64,000 bases of DNA, from assembly GCA_902554325.1 (NCBI GenBank), contig CACDOH010000003.1:62001-126000 (forward strand). The letters are read 5' to 3'. The stretch is from an uncultured Pelagibacteraceae bacterium (lineage in GTDB: Bacteria > Pseudomonadota > Alphaproteobacteria > Pelagibacterales > AG-422-B15). Shown one piece after another: positions 63,628-64,000 of the stretch (position 1 is its first letter; every line of letters begins with the position of its first letter). The notes beneath the pieces are model-generated. The model did no database searches. It was not told where the DNA came from and worked only from the letters and a program-made list of their open reading frames with translations. The position numbers and the translations under genes are program-made.

Positions 63628-64000
63628 ATAATTTTCGAGGTCCATTAAAAATTGGTATCGGCGGCCCAGTAGGTGCAGGTAAAACAAGTCTTACTGAGGC
63701 TTTGTGCAAAAATTTATCTAAAAATATTTCAATGGCAGTTATATCAAATGATATTTATACAATCGAAGATGCCGAGTATTTAATGAGAGCTCAAGTTTTA
63801 CCAATTGAGAGAATTAAAGGGGTTGAAACAGGTGGATGCCCTCATACCGCAATTAGAGAAGATGCTTCAATTAACCTCTTGGCTGTAGAAGAAATGAAAC
63901 AAAAATTTCCTGATTTACAGTTGCTATTGATTGAGTCAGGTGGAGATAATTTGGCTGCAACGTTTAGTCCAGAGTTGGTAGATTTATCAATCTATGTGAT
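63624..64000 (+). CDS. ureG: Urease accessory GTPase UreG (partial, cut by window end)
   Basis: The first 125 codons of UreG, the SIMIBI GTPase that powers nickel insertion. P-loop [15 protein letters not shown] is at residues 13-27; [15 protein letters not shown] holds the CPH nickel motif, and [16 protein letters not shown] the base-binding and switch residues. ATG overlaps the ureF stop (ATGA). Not in the ORF track since it runs past the edge. Confidence 0.97.
   Translation, partial: MNNFRGPLKIGIGGPVGAGKTSLTEALCKNLSKNISMAVISNDIYTIEDAEYLMRAQVLPIERIKGVETGGCPHTAIREDASINLLAVEEMKQKFPDLQLLLIESGGDNLAATFSPELVDLSIYV

Overview
The window is one contiguous, gene-dense, AT-rich piece of a free-living alphaproteobacterial chromosome, most likely from a small-genome marine lineage (AEGEAN-169/HIMB59-like or a comparable streamlined clade; this placement is an inference). 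Evidence for Alphaproteobacteria is direct: a histidine tRNA without G-1 (A73, U72) close to a divergent HisRS gene, the alphaproteobacterial neighbourhoods xseA-DUF2093, murA-DUF2948-hisD, lspA-BamF-like lipoprotein and hisS-hisZ-hisG, and an alphaproteobacterial-type heat-shock promoter before groESL. I see no insertion sequence, prophage, CRISPR array or rRNA operon, and no stretch over about 300 bases without a gene.

Layout: 1-7 kb carries pmbA/tldE and then a lipid A/LPS run (msbA, DUF374 acyltransferase, waaA, lpxK, lpxL). 7-9.3 kb on the minus strand carries xseA, a DUF2093 protein and an M23 peptidase. 9.3-14.7 kb carries purD, an ACAD11-type kinase, a class V aminotransferase, a small unlisted ORF, an ACAD11-type acyl-CoA dehydrogenase and tadA. 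14.7-24.7 kb carries rRNA modification genes (rluB-like, rsmD), a compact pgi, an SbmA/BacA-like transporter, a BamF-like lipoprotein, lspA, ileS, ribF, a HAD protein and an SDR. 24.7-30.1 kb carries groES-groEL with a shared bidirectional terminator facing hisG-hisZ-hisS. 30.2-36.7 kb carries an MFS transporter, tRNA-His, tRNA-Phe, and maf, infA, hisD, DUF2948, murA, dcd and two small proteins.

36.7-40.3 kb is an apparent three-gene catabolic operon (Rieske oxygenase, M20 amidohydrolase, metal-ligand-less M24 hydrolase of the ectoine hydrolase type). A beta carbonic anhydrase, an ABC-2 exporter pair, a DUF3604 protein, typA, a secreted nuclease and gamma-glutamyltransferase follow. 49-51.1 kb encodes malate-CoA ligase (mtkAB) rather than succinyl-CoA synthetase, then an atypical tRNA-Thr and an oligopeptidase.

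53.2-64 kb is a urea-use island: urtABCDE (minus) divergent from ureDABCEFG (plus, ureG cut by the window end). Urea taken up by Urt would be split by urease to ammonia and CO2. The shared 200-base control region holds a perfect palindrome overlapping a strong -35 box, and the predicted transcript of ureD starts at or next to its ATG. An 18-bp hairpin that is continuous only in the minus-strand RNA lies between urtA and urtB.

No wholly unknown multi-gene system is evident. The best leads are the M24/M20/Rieske operon, the split ACAD11-like pair, mtkAB, the ure/urt control elements, the odd tRNA-Thr and three small conserved-looking ORFs missed by or mis-started in the ORF track.
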